From contig CANPDS010000078.1 in the NCBI GenBank assembly GCA_947573015.1, positions 1-9,352 of the forward strand: a stretch of 9,352 bases of DNA, written 5' to 3'. Source of the DNA: an uncultured Muribaculum sp. Lineage in GTDB: Bacteria; Bacteroidota; Bacteroidia; Bacteroidales; Muribaculaceae. The notes beneath the pieces are model-generated. The model saw only the letters and a program-made list of their open reading frames with translations, did not search any database and was not told where the DNA came from. The translations under genes and the position numbers were made by a program. Shown piece by piece: positions 1 to 7,717 of this stretch (position 1 is its first letter; each line of letters begins with the position of its first letter).

Positions 1-2
1 CG

Positions 3-2063
3 GCATTGCGGACAGATGCGCAGAGTGTTGCTTTTGCCGACTTTGAGGATGATTCTCTTTTTCGGCATCTTTTGTTGCATGAGGTGGTAGTTAAGGCAAG
101 GCGTCCCTTGCAGAAACCGGTTGCCGGAGGTAGTGTGACGATTGTGGAGAATACCCCTTTATCTAAGTCGGGGAGCGTGGCCCAGCTGCTTGAGCGTGTG
201 CCGAACGTGATGAAGATGAAGGATGGGTATGAGGTGGTGGGCCGTGGCGAGGCTGTCGTTTACCTCGATGGCCGCAGGTTGAAAAATCTGGCTGAGCTTG
301 ATAATATCCGATCGGAGGATATAAGGGATATCGAGGTCATCACCATGCCTATGGCTGCACATGCGGCTTCTGCAAAGGCTGTTGTACGCATCTCCACTAT
401 AAGGAGGTCGCATGAAGGCGTGGCCGTGGATGCTTTGGCTTCATATACGCCTGTGAACCAGCAGGGTGGGGCGGGTCAGGCTGACCTGTCATGGCGTCAT
501 TGGAATGTGGATGCATTTGTCTCGGCCAGATATGCCGACACTCCTTTTAAAGAGGTGTCAAGGATGTGGCAGAATGTATCGGGAGCATCATCATGGGGGC
601 AGACTATCGGATATGAGGCCGCTTTTCATCGCCGGGAGTTGCAGTTGAGCGGAGCTTTTAATTGGCAGATCGCTCCAAGGCATACCGTAGGAGCGCGTTA
701 TTCGTTTGAGGCGTTTAAGCCGATGGAGTGTTTTACCGTTGCCACTGCGGAAGTAACAGGCAAGGACGTCGGACAAACGCTTGTCAATCAGCTTTTCCTG
801 CGGATGGCTGATAAACCGATGCATCAGGTCAATCTGTTTTACTCCGGGACGATAGGTAATATGTCCATAAATGCCAATATGGACTATCTATATTCAGGAA
901 GCGGACGCACGCAGCGTAGTGACGAGACCGGCGTGGACGACGATTCCCGCGTGGTGACAACTGACAATGTGGCGCGCAACAGATTCCACGCCGCCCGTAT
1001 CGACATGTCATATCCATTGTCCGGTGGCGCTTTGCGTTGGGGTGGTGAGTGGAGTGCCGTCAGGCGACGGGATGTTTTCGGGAATATGGAGGAGCATTTC
1101 CCGGCTGCCCATACAAGATTGCATGAAGATGATCTTGCCGGATATCTGAGTTATACACGTAGCTGTGGTTTGGGCGACATAACTGCAGGCGTCAGGTATG
1201 AATATGCTACATTTAGTTATGGCCATGTCGAATCTGGAAATGACGGTGAACGACGTAGCTATGGCAATATTTTTCCATCATTGCTTTGGAATCTACACCG
1301 CGGATCCTGGTCTGTGCAGGCTGGATATGGTGTGACCACCGTGCGACCTAAATACATAGATCTCACCGAAAATATCACATACCTTAACCGCTACTGTATG
1401 CAGACGGGTAATCCATATCTGCGCCATGCCATTGATCATGAATTGTCGGTCATGGCCTCATGGCGGTTTGTAAGTCTTACCATGGGGCTCCAACATGTGT
1501 CGGATGCTATCATATACAATGCCGAAGAGGTTGATGGCGACGTGATGGTGACGATGCTTGGCCGCACAAATGCCGGACCGTTGAGGAAATTAACTGCGAT
1601 GTTCACTTTGTCTCCAGTATTGAATCGTTGGAGTCCTGTGGCTACCGCAGGATGGAGCCGGCAGTGGTTCTCTTTCGGAGGAATGGCATTCGATCGTCCG
1701 GTATGGACGGCCTCTCTGGCCAATTCGTTGGATCTTGGCCGTGGATGGCTTGTCACCGCCGACATGAATTTCCGTAGTCGAGGAGATATGGAAAACATGT
1801 CGATGGCACGTGATATGTGGATACTCGGAGCTTCGCTGTGCAAGTCTTTTGGAAATGACCGATGGACAGTGATGCTCCGGGGCGATGATCTTCTCAACCG
1901 CCGTTGTGAGGATAACACAATATATTCGTTGGGGCGCACATTGCGGCAGATGTCGCGCTGGAATTCACGCAGTGCCACGGTTACATTGCGTTGCCGTATC
2001 AACGCCTCTCCTCGTCGTTATCGTGGTGCTGGAGCTGGGAGCGATAATAAAAACCGTATGTGA
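3..2063 (+). CDS. TonB-dependent receptor-like outer-membrane beta-barrel protein, 5' partial
   Basis: This is an outer-membrane barrel of the Bacteroidota TonB-receptor type, of unknown substrate. The frame is open to the left edge: the first in-frame start-like codon is TTG at 6 with GCA before it, so the true start, signal peptide and probably a carboxypeptidase-like domain lie outside. Counting from that TTG, residues 25-33 (HEVVVKARR) are the usual lead-in to the plug. Residues 60-130 form the plug, with LLERVPNV, VVYLDGRRL and the SEDIRDIEVITMP stretch. The rest is aromatic-rich barrel. The end carries RYRGAGAGSDNKNRM, which matches the C-terminal tail common in this family, so the 3' end looks complete. 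Codon use is unbiased (many AGG, CGG and TAT codons), suggesting modest expression. The next gene starts 26 bases downstream without a promoter-like box, so co-transcription is likely. The family call is firm; substrate and role are not known. Confidence 0.88.
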   Translation, partial: ALRTDAQSVAFADFEDDSLFRHLLLHEVVVKARRPLQKPVAGGSVTIVENTPLSKSGSVAQLLERVPNVMKMKDGYEVVGRGEAVVYLDGRRLKNLAELDNIRSEDIRDIEVITMPMAAHAASAKAVVRISTIRRSHEGVAVDALASYTPVNQQGGAGQADLSWRHWNVDAFVSARYADTPFKEVSRMWQNVSGASSWGQTIGYEAAFHRRELQLSGAFNWQIAPRHTVGARYSFEAFKPMECFTVATAEVTGKDVGQTLVNQLFLRMADKPMHQVNLFYSGTIGNMSINANMDYLYSGSGRTQRSDETGVDDDSRVVTTDNVARNRFHAARIDMSYPLSGGALRWGGEWSAVRRRDVFGNMEEHFPAAHTRLHEDDLAGYLSYTRSCGLGDITAGVRYEYATFSYGHVESGNDGERRSYGNIFPSLLWNLHRGSWSVQAGYGVTTVRPKYIDLTENITYLNRYCMQTGNPYLRHAIDHELSVMASWRFVSLTMGLQHVSDAIIYNAEEVDGDVMVTMLGRTNAGPLRKLTAMFTLSPVLNRWSPVATAGWSRQWFSFGGMAFDRPVWTASLANSLDLGRGWLVTADMNFRSRGDMENMSMARDMWILGASLCKSFGNDRWTVMLRGDDLLNRRCEDNTIYSLGRTLRQMSRWNSRSATVTLRCRINASPRRYRGAGAGSDNKNRM

Positions 2064-2089
2064 TATACAGACTCTAAGAATGTAATATT

Positions 2090-3004
2090 ATGATTGATAG
2101 AAAAATATTGGCTACGGTAATGATAGTGGCCGCAATATTGGCCGCTTCGGTTGGCGTATCGGCACAGGGCTATGTTGAGTATGAATACGTCATGCCGAGT
2201 ACGATGAGAGATGAGTTTGGCAACTCATATGGGCATGGTGATTTGCAGAGTATTAAAGGGGTATGCTCCATTCCGCTCTCTGCCAAGGTGAATGAGGACG
2301 GGCAGCCGCAGATGTGGGTGGTGGCGCTCTCCGCTCATTATATATCGATGGATAATACAGGAATGGCCTATGAAGTAAATGGCAGGGAAGTGGTAAATGG
2401 CGTGTGTGCGGTGGTGCATGAACGGCCACTCTCCTCACGCTGGCGGCTTCGGGCTAATGTGGGAGCCGGAATATATGCTCCGCTTAATGATATAGGATGG
2501 CGCAGTGTGCTTGGAATGGGTGGTGCGGTGTTTGTATGCAGACTCAACAGAAACCTTGAACTTGGAGGAGGTGCGGCAATTACCAATTCCTACGGCATAC
2601 CGATGGTTATGCCCATGCTATATCTCAATTGGCATCCGGATATCGGATTCGACTTTAAGGTTGACATGTCGGGAGGTCTGACAGTCAGTGCCGGACGCTC
2701 TTTCGGCACGCGGTTCCGTCTTGATCTGACGGCTGTGGAGATGGATGGATTCTCGGCGGTAAGAACCATGGATGGCCAATCCAGGATCTATTCCCAGCTT
2801 ATGGTGCGTAGCTTCGTCTCTGCAAGTTACCGTATCGGCAGTCATGCCTCATTGTTTGCATCTTTCGGTGGTAATTGGGCACGTGCTGTCAGTGTTGATG
2901 ACCGCAGTCTCAAAGGCTTTATTGATGGATTCAAGGATGACAGGGAGGGTATGGAGTTTCGTCCGGCTCCGATGTGCAACGCTGGGGTGAGGTTGCATTT
3001 CTGA
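2090..3004 (+). CDS. DUF6268-type outer-membrane beta-barrel protein
   Basis: This 304-residue protein is predicted to sit in the outer membrane; its function is unknown. Residues 1-25 form a signal peptide (charged start, hydrophobic core, probable cleavage after VSA before Q26). The mature part alternates short aromatic and hydrophobic strands and ends in Phe, as many outer-membrane barrels do. Landmarks that resemble DUF6268 proteins of Bacteroides relatives are the central TNSYGIPMVMPMLYLNWHP stretch (around residues 165-184), LTAVEMDGFSAV, and DRSLKGF near the C-terminus. The family assignment is from memory of those sequences and not from a search. The ATG at 2090 is the sensible start because the ATG ten bases upstream meets TAA at once. 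It follows the preceding barrel gene by 26 bases and precedes the two-component pair by 50 bases, so it may be a sensed or regulated partner of that pair; this is inference. Confidence 0.82.
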   Translation: MIDRKILATVMIVAAILAASVGVSAQGYVEYEYVMPSTMRDEFGNSYGHGDLQSIKGVCSIPLSAKVNEDGQPQMWVVALSAHYISMDNTGMAYEVNGREVVNGVCAVVHERPLSSRWRLRANVGAGIYAPLNDIGWRSVLGMGGAVFVCRLNRNLELGGGAAITNSYGIPMVMPMLYLNWHPDIGFDFKVDMSGGLTVSAGRSFGTRFRLDLTAVEMDGFSAVRTMDGQSRIYSQLMVRSFVSASYRIGSHASLFASFGGNWARAVSVDDRSLKGFIDGFKDDREGMEFRPAPMCNAGVRLHF

Positions 3005-3023
3005 CGGTGTATATCTATATTTG
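2993..3023 (+). promoter_or_regulatory. Candidate Bacteroidota-type promoter for the LytTR/LytS pair
   Basis: TATATTTG at 3016-3023 matches the Bacteroidota -7 consensus TAnnTTTG. A TTG at 2993-2995 lies 20 bases upstream, the spacing expected for the -33 element. Transcription would begin near 3030, giving a leader of about 25 bases before the ATG at 3055. The -33 part overlaps the end of the upstream gene. The match is by eye only, and readthrough from the upstream genes is also possible. Confidence 0.45.
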
Positions 3024-3054
3024 CATCTGTGTTATTGAGAATGAATGTTGACCT

Positions 3055-3744
3055 ATGGATACCGTAAGATATGTGATTGTCGAAGATGAGCGTCTCGCTT
3101 ATGAGGAGATGAGGCGTATGATGGCATCGCTCCGGCCTGAGTATGTTCTCGCCGGCTGGGCCGACAGTGTTGAACAAGCTGCTGTTATGCTCTCCCGGGG
3201 AGATGTGGCATTGATATTGCTTGATATCAATCTTTCAGATGGTACGGCCTTCGACATTTTCCGTAGGATGGAGATCGACATACCGGTGATTTTCACTACC
3301 GCATATGAGCGTGCCTTGTGCAAATTCGAACGCAATGCATCGTTGCGCACTGATCATGCGGCGCTTTCCGCGCTGGAGCGTGATATCACTGCCGGCCGTG
3401 GGCGCCGGCGTTTCATGGTGCAGACCGGCGATTCTTACCGCTGGGTGGATATAGCCGATGTAGCTTACTTTCTGAGTGAGGACAAATATACTTTCCTGTA
3501 CCGGCGCGACGGGCGGCGGCATATTATAAATTATTCGCTTGATGCGGTGGAGACCATGGTCGACAGGCATGATTTCATGAGAGTGTCGCGCAACTGTGTG
3601 GCGGGCATCGGATCGGTAGTGAGTTGTGCTCGTTATTTTGGCAGTCGGCTGCGGCTGCATATGCAGCCTGACACGCCTGAAGCCGTGATAGTGAGCCGGA
3701 CCAGAGTTGCCGATGTGTTGCGCTGGATCGACGGGGTGATTTGA
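3055..3744 (+). CDS. LytTR-family response regulator with shortened receiver domain
   Basis: This 229-residue cytoplasmic regulator is expected to take phosphate from the kinase encoded next to it and bind DNA. The receiver domain spans about residues 4-110: the acidic pocket is E10-D11-E12, the phospho-acceptor is D57 (LILLDINLSDG), and the conserved Thr is at 81-82 (VIFTTAY). The LytTR DNA-binding domain spans about 118-227, including YFLSEDKYTFLY and FMRVSRNCV. An oddity is the end of the receiver: after CKFERNA (89-95) the usual beta5 segment with its conserved Lys-Pro (IDYLLKPI in relatives) is absent and the chain runs straight into SLRTDHAALSALERD. About seven to eight residues appear to be missing, in frame, which fits a length slightly below the 235-255 usual for the family. 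The Asn common in the LytTR recognition segment (IVN) is replaced here by AGI. The kinase gene begins 12 bases after the stop. Confidence 0.92.
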   Translation: MDTVRYVIVEDERLAYEEMRRMMASLRPEYVLAGWADSVEQAAVMLSRGDVALILLDINLSDGTAFDIFRRMEIDIPVIFTTAYERALCKFERNASLRTDHAALSALERDITAGRGRRRFMVQTGDSYRWVDIADVAYFLSEDKYTFLYRRDGRRHIINYSLDAVETMVDRHDFMRVSRNCVAGIGSVVSCARYFGSRLRLHMQPDTPEAVIVSRTRVADVLRWIDGVI

Positions 3745-3756
3745 AGATATGACGAA

Positions 3757-4767
3757 ATGATGAATCCGAAAGATATATATGGTCTGTTATCCCGACGGCA
3801 GTTGTGTTATCTTGTGGCTCTTGTCACTCTGTCGCTGATACTTATACGTGTAGCTTATTCGCTAATTGCCGGGAAGCCGTTCGGTGAGAATATCCTGTAC
3901 TTTTTTTCGCTGAACATACCTGCATGTGTGGTTATTGCATTGGTGGAGGTAGCCGTGATCGACTGGCTTGACGCGCATAATCCGGCTATGTCGCGTGGCG
4001 TGCGTATCGCCATTGATATAGTAGTCACCTCTGTCATATGTTTTCTGATGATAGTAGGTATGAATTGGATTATTGATGGCGACTCCTATATGCTCTGGAC
4101 TTACTGCAAATCTGGGCTTATAGCTTTGCCATGGAATCTGATTGTGGTGTTGCAGATCGAGTTGTTTATGTCCATGCGCCGGCAGGCTGAGATTGAGAAG
4201 CAACAGGCCATTTATCAGCTTACCATGCTCAAGCGCCAGATAAATCCTCATTTTCTTTTCAATAGCCTCAATGTCATTGCGTCGCTTGCATATCAGGATC
4301 CCGGCAAGTCCAATCTGTTTGCGAAGAGGCTTGCGGGAGTATATCGCTATATGCTTGATACCGGTGAACGGCATGAGGTGGAGGTGGATGAGGAGATGGC
4401 CTTTGTGGAGCGGTACGTGTATCTTGAGCAGATACGCTTTGAAGGGGCACTTGTGGTTGATGTGAACAGAGATGGTGTGCCCGACGGAGCTTGTGTGATT
4501 CCGGCCTCGATACAGATGCTTATTGAGAATGCGGTAAAGCATAATGTGTGTAATCGTGATAATCCGCTTCGGGTGGATATAGTGCTTGACAGCAGTGGCG
4601 TGAGTGTCAGCAATATTGTGTGTCGGAGGAAGGATGTGGCGTGCGGAAGGAGAGGGCTTGACAATCTCATGCGCCAGTATGCCTTATATGGTAAGAAGAT
4701 TGCCATAACGGATGGTGAGAGGTTCACTGTGATGCTTCCATATATAAATATGCGTGGTGAGGGATGA
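3757..4767 (+). CDS. LytS-type sensor histidine kinase (His_kinase/PF06580 family)
   Basis: This inner-membrane histidine kinase is the likely partner of the LytTR regulator just upstream. It has four hydrophobic segments at about residues 16-36, 45-70, 82-106 and 117-140, with no sizeable extracytoplasmic sensor domain, so the signal may be sensed within the membrane. A short helical linker (RRQAEIEKQQAIYQLTMLKR) leads to the phospho-acceptor motif QINPHFLFNSLN, with H165 as the acceptor. The ATP-binding part includes the N-box LIENAVKHN (255-263) and a degenerate glycine box, GRRGLDNL (297-304), where relatives have GxGIGL. The domain ends with FTVMLPYI, typical of the family. Two ATG codons stand in tandem at 3757 and 3760; either could be the start. 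The 12-base gap to the regulator indicates one operon. The signal and targets cannot be read from the sequence. Confidence 0.93.
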   Translation: MMNPKDIYGLLSRRQLCYLVALVTLSLILIRVAYSLIAGKPFGENILYFFSLNIPACVVIALVEVAVIDWLDAHNPAMSRGVRIAIDIVVTSVICFLMIVGMNWIIDGDSYMLWTYCKSGLIALPWNLIVVLQIELFMSMRRQAEIEKQQAIYQLTMLKRQINPHFLFNSLNVIASLAYQDPGKSNLFAKRLAGVYRYMLDTGERHEVEVDEEMAFVERYVYLEQIRFEGALVVDVNRDGVPDGACVIPASIQMLIENAVKHNVCNRDNPLRVDIVLDSSGVSVSNIVCRRKDVACGRRGLDNLMRQYALYGKKIAITDGERFTVMLPYINMRGEG

Positions 4768-4809
4768 AGATTTAACATATTGAGTGAGGGGGATTTTCAA
4801 ACTTTTTAA

Positions 4810-4817
4810 TATCTTTG
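4810..4817 (+). promoter_or_regulatory. Candidate -7 promoter box for the TonB receptor gene
   Basis: TATCTTTG matches the Bacteroidota TAnnTTTG consensus and lies 43 bases after the kinase stop codon in an AT-rich setting. No TTG or TTTG sits at the ideal 19-21 base distance upstream; the nearest TTG, at 4780-4782, is 27 bases away. If used, transcription would start near 4824 and the receptor mRNA would have a leader of about 145 bases carrying both inverted repeats. A weaker match, TATCTTTC at 4858-4865, is an alternative. Confidence 0.45.
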
Positions 4818-4873
4818 TGGATATTTTTAACAGAAAGGCGGGGATGATATAATTCCTTATCTTTCAGTTTTGT

Positions 4874-4903
4874 GGAAAAACGAATGCATGCATTCGTTTT
4901 TCC
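4874..4903 (+). terminator. Perfect 30-base palindrome; possible intrinsic terminator or leader hairpin
   Basis: The left arm ggaaaaacgaatgca (4874-4888) is exactly complementary to the right arm 4889-4903. In RNA this gives a 13-bp stem with a CATG loop at 4887-4890. The arrangement (A tract, core stem of CGAATG with CATTCG, then five T at 4897-4901) resembles a bidirectional intrinsic terminator, although the core is GC-poor. It lies 107 bases after the kinase stop and 66 bases before the receptor start. It could end the two-component operon or, if the promoter at 4810 is used, act inside the receptor leader. It could also be a binding site for a dimeric regulator. Confidence 0.45.
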
Positions 4904-4922
4904 CATGCGGCGCATGGGAAAA
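4898..4922 (+). promoter_or_regulatory. Second inverted repeat, sharing an arm with the palindrome
   Basis: Bases 4898-4909 (ttttcccatgcg) pair with 4911-4922 (cgcatgggaaaa). The practical structure is an 11-bp stem with a GGC loop. The T/C-rich part at 4898-4903 is also the end of the right arm of the preceding palindrome, so the two full hairpins cannot form together. This is the geometry of alternative RNA folds in a leader, but no ligand or regulator is evident, and the order (terminator-like hairpin first) differs from a classical antiterminator-terminator attenuator. Confidence 0.4.
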
Positions 4923-4969
4923 GTAATAAACTGTATATATTTTTCAATCAATTCAACCAAGTCATTATT

Positions 4970-7696
4970 ATGAAGAGACTCATTCTCTTGGCCAGCATTG
5001 TCTGGCTCGCTTGTGTGGCTGCGATGGCCGCACCTGGTGATATAAAGTGTAGTGGCGTCGTTGTGGATGACCAGGGCGAACCGATTATCGGCGCTACGGT
5101 CAGCGTGCCCGGCACATCTGTTGCCGCCGCCACCGATATCGACGGTCGCTTCACTTTGGAAGTGCCTAAGGGAAAGAACATCCACATTTCTTACATTGGC
5201 TACAAGTCGCGCAGCCTTCAGGCAGCTCCTAAGATGGGCGACATAGTGCTTGATGTGGAGGCTCAGATGCTTAAGGACGTCGTGATCGAACAGTCTGCGG
5301 CCAAGACCCGTCTTACTCCGGTAGCTGTTTCTACTGTAGGTGCGCAGACCATCGACCTTAAGCTTGGAAATCAGGATCTTCCTGAGGTGCTGAAAACTAC
5401 TCCCGGTGTGTGGACTACCAAGCAGGGCGGTGGTTTCGGCGATGCCAAGACCAACGTGCGTGGCTTCAAGAGCGAGAATGTGGCCGTTATGATCAACGGT
5501 ATCCCTGTCAACGACATGGAGTGGGGTGGCGTATATTGGAGCAACTTCGCCGGTCTGTCGGATGTTACCAGCAACATTCAGGTGCAGCGCGGTCTCGGTG
5601 CTACCATCGTGTCAAGCCCGACTGTGGGTGGCTCTATCAACATCACCACACGCACCATCGACACCGAAAAGGGTGGCTCTGTATGGTACGGAATGGGTAA
5701 TGACGGCATGAACACCTACGGCATGAAAGTATCTACCGGCCTGATGAAGAACGGCTGGTCGGTGACGGTGCTCGGTTCGCGCAAGTGGGGCGACGGCTAC
5801 GTACAGTATACTCCCTACAATAATTACAACTACTTCGTAAACATCTCAAAGCGTATCAACGAGAACCATCAGATTGCCCTTACTGCATTCGGTGGTGTGC
5901 AGGACCATATCCGTCGTGCGAATCAGCGTTCCGGTCTCTCTATCATGGGCTACCAGACATATGGCGAGCAGTATATGGACGGTGAGTGCATGTACAAGTA
6001 CAATCCTACCTACGGTTACGACAAATATGGCCATGAGAAGACTCAGAACAAGAACTTCTCTCACAAGCCTATCATACAACTCAACCATATCTGGAAGATT
6101 GACGATACCTCTTCACTCTCTTCAGCTCTCTACGCTTCATTCTGCGATGCCGGAGGTTACTCCGGTCAGGCTACGGGACTCAACGGTTGCAGCTACAGCG
6201 ACTGGTACGGTGCTACCGACGGTGTGCTCAACATGAATTTCCGTCGTGCCGACGGCACATTTGATTACGGTGCGATCCAGGATATCAACGAGGCTTCTAC
6301 CGAAGGCTCTATGTATGTGATGTCAAACGGTATCAACCAGCACCAGTGGTACGGACTCGTTTCTTCCTATAAGAAAGAGTTTGACTTCCAGAATGGCGAT
6401 GTGCTCAATGTGATCGGTGGTCTTGACATGCGTTACTACCGTGGAGCTCACTTCAACAAGATTGTCGACCTCTACAATGGCGAATACTTCATGGACTACT
6501 CTTCACGTCGTGGTGTGTCTGCCTCGCTTAATGCCGCAGCTGCTAATCCTGCATGGCAATATGAGCACCTGGGAGTAGGTGATATCGTATATAAGAACTA
6601 TCGTGGCTATACCGCTCAGGAGGGTATCTATGCTCAGGGTGAGTACACCATGATGGACAATAAGTTTAACTTCGTGCTCGCCGGATCTATCAACAACACC
6701 GCTTACTGGCGTCATGAGCTATTCTATGCCGACAAGGCACACCGTGATTCTGAGACTGTAAACTTCTGGGCCGGAACCATCAAGGGCGGTGCCAACTGGA
6801 ATATCGACAAGAAGAACAACGTATTCTTCAACGCCGGTTATATCTCTCGTGCTCCCTTCTTCCAGGGTGGTGCGTTCCTTTCTTACAGCAGCTCTAATGC
6901 CACCAACAAGAATGCCGTAAACGAGAAGGTCGTTTCATTCGAGGTTGGCTACGGATATCAGAGCCGTGAACTCGCTGTCACCGTCAACGGTTACTATACC
7001 AAATGGATCGACAAGACCATGGCAAAGGGTGGTACTATGGAGGATGGCAACCGCTACTCAATCAACCTTGAGGGTGTGAACGCCCGCCACATGGGTGTTG
7101 AGGTAAACCTTAACTGGATCCCCGTGCAGTGGCTTAACATCGAGGGTATGCTCTCTCTCGGCAACTGGGAATGGTGCTCCAATGCTTCCGGTTACTTCTA
7201 CAACAACTATGGTCAGCCGTTGAAGAATGTCACTACCGGTGAGCTCGCAAGCGGTGTCGCTGCTGCTGATCACGCCAAGGCTACCGTAAACCAGAAGGGT
7301 GTGAAGGTTGCCGACTCTCCACAGACTCAGGGATCAGTTTCTGTAAGCTTCCTCCCGTTCAAGGGTCTCCGCGTGGGTGCCGACTGGGTAGCTGAGAGCC
7401 GCACATACTCTGACTTCTCTCTTACCGGTTCAAGCCTCAGCAGCAACGGTACAGTCAACGTTGCAGATCCCTGGCGTATTCCCTGGGGACAGCAGCTCGA
7501 CCTCTTCGCCTCCTACAGCTTCAACCTCGGAGGTGTGAAGGCCCGTCTGTATGGCAACGTCTACAATGTGTTCAACAACTACTACATCACCGATGCTATG
7601 ACCAATACCAATGTAAACGGTACTTGGGAAAATGCCTACGGTGTGTTCTACTCATTCGGTCGTACATACTCGATCCGTATGCGCATCAACTTCTAA
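4970..7696 (+). CDS. TonB-dependent receptor with carboxypeptidase-regulatory-like domain
   Basis: This 908-residue outer-membrane receptor should import a ligand using TonB energy; the ligand is unknown. Residues 1-20 are a signal peptide (cleavage after AMA). Residues 26-98 form the carboxypeptidase-regulatory-like domain, with GEPIIGATVSVPGTS and SYIGYKS. LKDVVIEQ (101-108) is the likely TonB-contact region. The plug is at about 113-230, with TTPGVW, NVRGFKSENVAVMINGIPV, and VQRGLGATIVSSPTVGGSIN. The remainder is the barrel, rich in Tyr, Trp and Asn, ending in Phe (RMRINF). The size is normal for the class and no damage is seen. The plug style with VNDMEWGGVYWSNFAGLSD is seen in Bacteroidales receptors that lack a SusD partner, and indeed the gene 21 bases downstream is a different kind of lipoprotein. 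Codon use is strongly biased to CGT/CGC, AAC and TAC, which suggests high expression. The ATG overlaps a TGA in another frame (ATGA at 4970-4973). Confidence 0.93.
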   Translation: MKRLILLASIVWLACVAAMAAPGDIKCSGVVVDDQGEPIIGATVSVPGTSVAAATDIDGRFTLEVPKGKNIHISYIGYKSRSLQAAPKMGDIVLDVEAQMLKDVVIEQSAAKTRLTPVAVSTVGAQTIDLKLGNQDLPEVLKTTPGVWTTKQGGGFGDAKTNVRGFKSENVAVMINGIPVNDMEWGGVYWSNFAGLSDVTSNIQVQRGLGATIVSSPTVGGSINITTRTIDTEKGGSVWYGMGNDGMNTYGMKVSTGLMKNGWSVTVLGSRKWGDGYVQYTPYNNYNYFVNISKRINENHQIALTAFGGVQDHIRRANQRSGLSIMGYQTYGEQYMDGECMYKYNPTYGYDKYGHEKTQNKNFSHKPIIQLNHIWKIDDTSSLSSALYASFCDAGGYSGQATGLNGCSYSDWYGATDGVLNMNFRRADGTFDYGAIQDINEASTEGSMYVMSNGINQHQWYGLVSSYKKEFDFQNGDVLNVIGGLDMRYYRGAHFNKIVDLYNGEYFMDYSSRRGVSASLNAAAANPAWQYEHLGVGDIVYKNYRGYTAQEGIYAQGEYTMMDNKFNFVLAGSINNTAYWRHELFYADKAHRDSETVNFWAGTIKGGANWNIDKKNNVFFNAGYISRAPFFQGGAFLSYSSSNATNKNAVNEKVVSFEVGYGYQSRELAVTVNGYYTKWIDKTMAKGGTMEDGNRYSINLEGVNARHMGVEVNLNWIPVQWLNIEGMLSLGNWEWCSNASGYFYNNYGQPLKNVTTGELASGVAAADHAKATVNQKGVKVADSPQTQGSVSVSFLPFKGLRVGADWVAESRTYSDFSLTGSSLSSNGTVNVADPWRIPWGQQLDLFASYSFNLGGVKARLYGNVYNVFNNYYITDAMTNTNVNGTWENAYGVFYSFGRTYSIRMRINF

Positions 7697-7717
7697 TCCC
7701 CTCAGAGATTCAAAATT

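Noticed and set aside
1436..2002. Long open frame on the - strand (188 codons)
   Set aside because: It lies wholly within the barrel gene, which has clear family motifs; the antisense translation has no recognisable domain and no promoter or start context.
3862..4542. Long open frame on the - strand (226 codons)
   Set aside because: It is antisense to the kinase gene, whose H-box and N-box are unmistakable; the reverse frame is a by-product of its codon use.
4874..4922. Invertible promoter (phase-variation switch)
   Set aside because: The repeat arms are adjacent, with loops of only a few bases, so there is no segment between them to invert, and no site-specific recombinase gene is in the window.
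4772..5185. Open frame on the - strand across the leader and the start of the receptor
   Set aside because: More than half is antisense to the receptor's signal peptide and N-terminal domain, and the rest reads through the inverted repeats; no domain is recognisable.
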